NCBI GenBank assembly: GCA_016777645.1
Contig: JADHRC010000101.1
Coordinates: 1 to 5,888, forward strand
Direction of reading: 5' to 3'
Length of the DNA: 5,888 nt
Source of the DNA: Alphaproteobacteria bacterium
GTDB lineage: Bacteria > Pseudomonadota > Alphaproteobacteria > Puniceispirillales > Marisalimonadaceae
This document shows, piece by piece, positions 5,162-5,888 of this stretch (the first letter of the stretch is position 1; the number at the start of each line of letters is the position of its first letter). The notes below the pieces were generated by a model. That model was not told the DNA's origin. It searched no databases and worked only from the letters and a program-made list of their open reading frames with translations. The position numbers were made by a program, and so were the translations under genes.

Positions 5162-5888
5162 ATGAGTGATCTAAAAGGAATTATTGCACCTTTTACAACT
5201 CCATTTAATATGAATGGAGAAATTGATCTTAACTTGATAAAACCCCAAGTAGACTGGTTAATTGAGAATGGTGTTCATGGTTTAGCCGCTGGTGGAAGTA
5301 CAGGCGAAGGACATGTTTTAAATAGAGAAGAATACTTATCTCTAATGACAGAAACAGCAACTTCGTTGGATGGCAGAGTTCCCTTGGTTGCTGGAATTAT
5401 TGCTAATTCAACATCTGAGGTGATAGCAAGGGGCAAATCTGTAAAATCTCTTAACGTTTCAGCACTTCAAATAACACCACCTAGTTATTTATTTAGGCCT
5501 GATGACGATGCAATGGTAAGGCATTTTAAAGAAATACACGATGAGTGCCAAATACCAATCCTGATTTATAATGTTGTACCTTGGTGTTATTTATCTCCTG
5601 ATTTACTCTTGAGAATCATGGACGAGGTTCCTGGTGTTTTAGGGGTTAAACAAAGTGCTGGTGATATGAAACTGTTTGCTGATCTTATCAGAAGGGCAAA
5701 GCCAGAAAATATGATTTTTAGTGCTGTTGATGCTCTACTTTACTTATCGTACAAATTGGGAGCCCCAGGATCAATTGCAGCAATTTTAACTGCTGCCCCA
5801 GGTCCATCTGTCAAATTATGGGACGCTGTTATTGATCAAGATTGGGAAACTGCAAAGGATCTTCATGAAAAACTAATGCCTTTATGGG
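5162..5888 (+). CDS. DapA-superfamily class I aldolase/dehydratase, 3' end cut off by the window
   Basis: The first 242 codons of a TIM-barrel lyase (the family is usually about 290-310 residues) run off the right edge. The start ATG has a good AGGAG Shine-Dalgarno six bases upstream. Readable family features are the early IIAPFTTPF at 7-15, the GGSTGEG phosphate/carboxylate loop at 44-50, ITPPSYLF at 104-111, Tyr136 in LIYN, and the Schiff-base Lys163 in GVKQSAGD. These show a pyruvate-type Schiff-base mechanism acting on a 2-oxo acid. It is unlikely to be true dihydrodipicolinate synthase: the DapA segment with the substrate-binding arginine (YNVPxRT) is replaced by YNVVPWCYL at 136-144. 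It also does not look like 5-dehydro-4-deoxyglucarate dehydratase (KdgD), which as I recall has YNRDN and GFKDGTGD at these positions. Divergent placement from a uronate-dehydrogenase-like operon suggests cleavage or dehydration of a 2-oxo-3-deoxy sugar acid, which is inference. Confidence 0.9.
   Translation, partial: MSDLKGIIAPFTTPFNMNGEIDLNLIKPQVDWLIENGVHGLAAGGSTGEGHVLNREEYLSLMTETATSLDGRVPLVAGIIANSTSEVIARGKSVKSLNVSALQITPPSYLFRPDDDAMVRHFKEIHDECQIPILIYNVVPWCYLSPDLLLRIMDEVPGVLGVKQSAGDMKLFADLIRRAKPENMIFSAVDALLYLSYKLGAPGSIAAILTAAPGPSVKLWDAVIDQDWETAKDLHEKLMPLW

Noticed and set aside
5162..5888. Lysine-pathway dihydrodipicolinate synthase (dapA) assignment
   Set aside because: The Schiff-base lysine is present, but the arginine-bearing segment that defines true DapA is replaced by VVPWCYL and the neighbours are not lysine-biosynthesis genes, so a catabolic paralogue is more likely.

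Overview
The window is AT-rich, roughly two-thirds A+T by eye, compactly coded, and uses the standard bacterial code. It looks like a streamlined marine alphaproteobacterium (SAR11-like or a similar AT-rich lineage). That placement is an inference from base composition, short spacers and protein style; there is no rRNA or other taxonomic marker. I see no mobile element, CRISPR array, tRNA or phage gene.

Layout, left to right. At the extreme left edge, a Shine-Dalgarno-preceded ATG on the minus strand marks the first bases of a gene leaving the window, probably the small TRAP permease subunit. Next comes a strong intrinsic terminator (57-97). It is followed on the minus strand by a TRAP transporter periplasmic binding protein (108-1166), whose binding domain resembles the TakP/2-oxo-acid group. 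A 318-base gene-free stretch (1167-1484) holds a possible promoter and a GAAACA/TGTTTC palindrome. Four minus-strand genes then form one tight operon, transcribed right to left: an alpha/beta hydrolase of the HSL/GDXG family (4095-5054), an NAD-dependent epimerase/dehydratase-type SDR (3214-4098, ATGA overlap), a DMT/EamA permease (2309-3190), and a uronate-dehydrogenase-like SDR (1485-2297, TTG start). A 107-base divergent promoter region separates this operon from a plus-strand gene for a DapA-superfamily lyase/dehydratase (5162 to beyond the right edge).

How they may work together. A TRAP importer for an organic or sugar acid, a uronate-dehydrogenase homologue, a second SDR, a hydrolase that could open a lactone or cleave an ester, and a Schiff-base aldolase/dehydratase form a plausible sugar-acid (uronate/aldarate-type) catabolic locus. 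The uronate dehydrogenase assignment is the firmest link. The substrate of the pathway, the role of the hydrolase and the role of the DMT permease are inferred. Several details suggest the substrate may differ from plain glucuronate or galacturonate: an Asn-to-Val change in the dehydrogenase active site, a TakP-like rather than recognised uronate-type binding protein, and a DapA-family enzyme that matches neither DapA nor KdgD at its key motifs.
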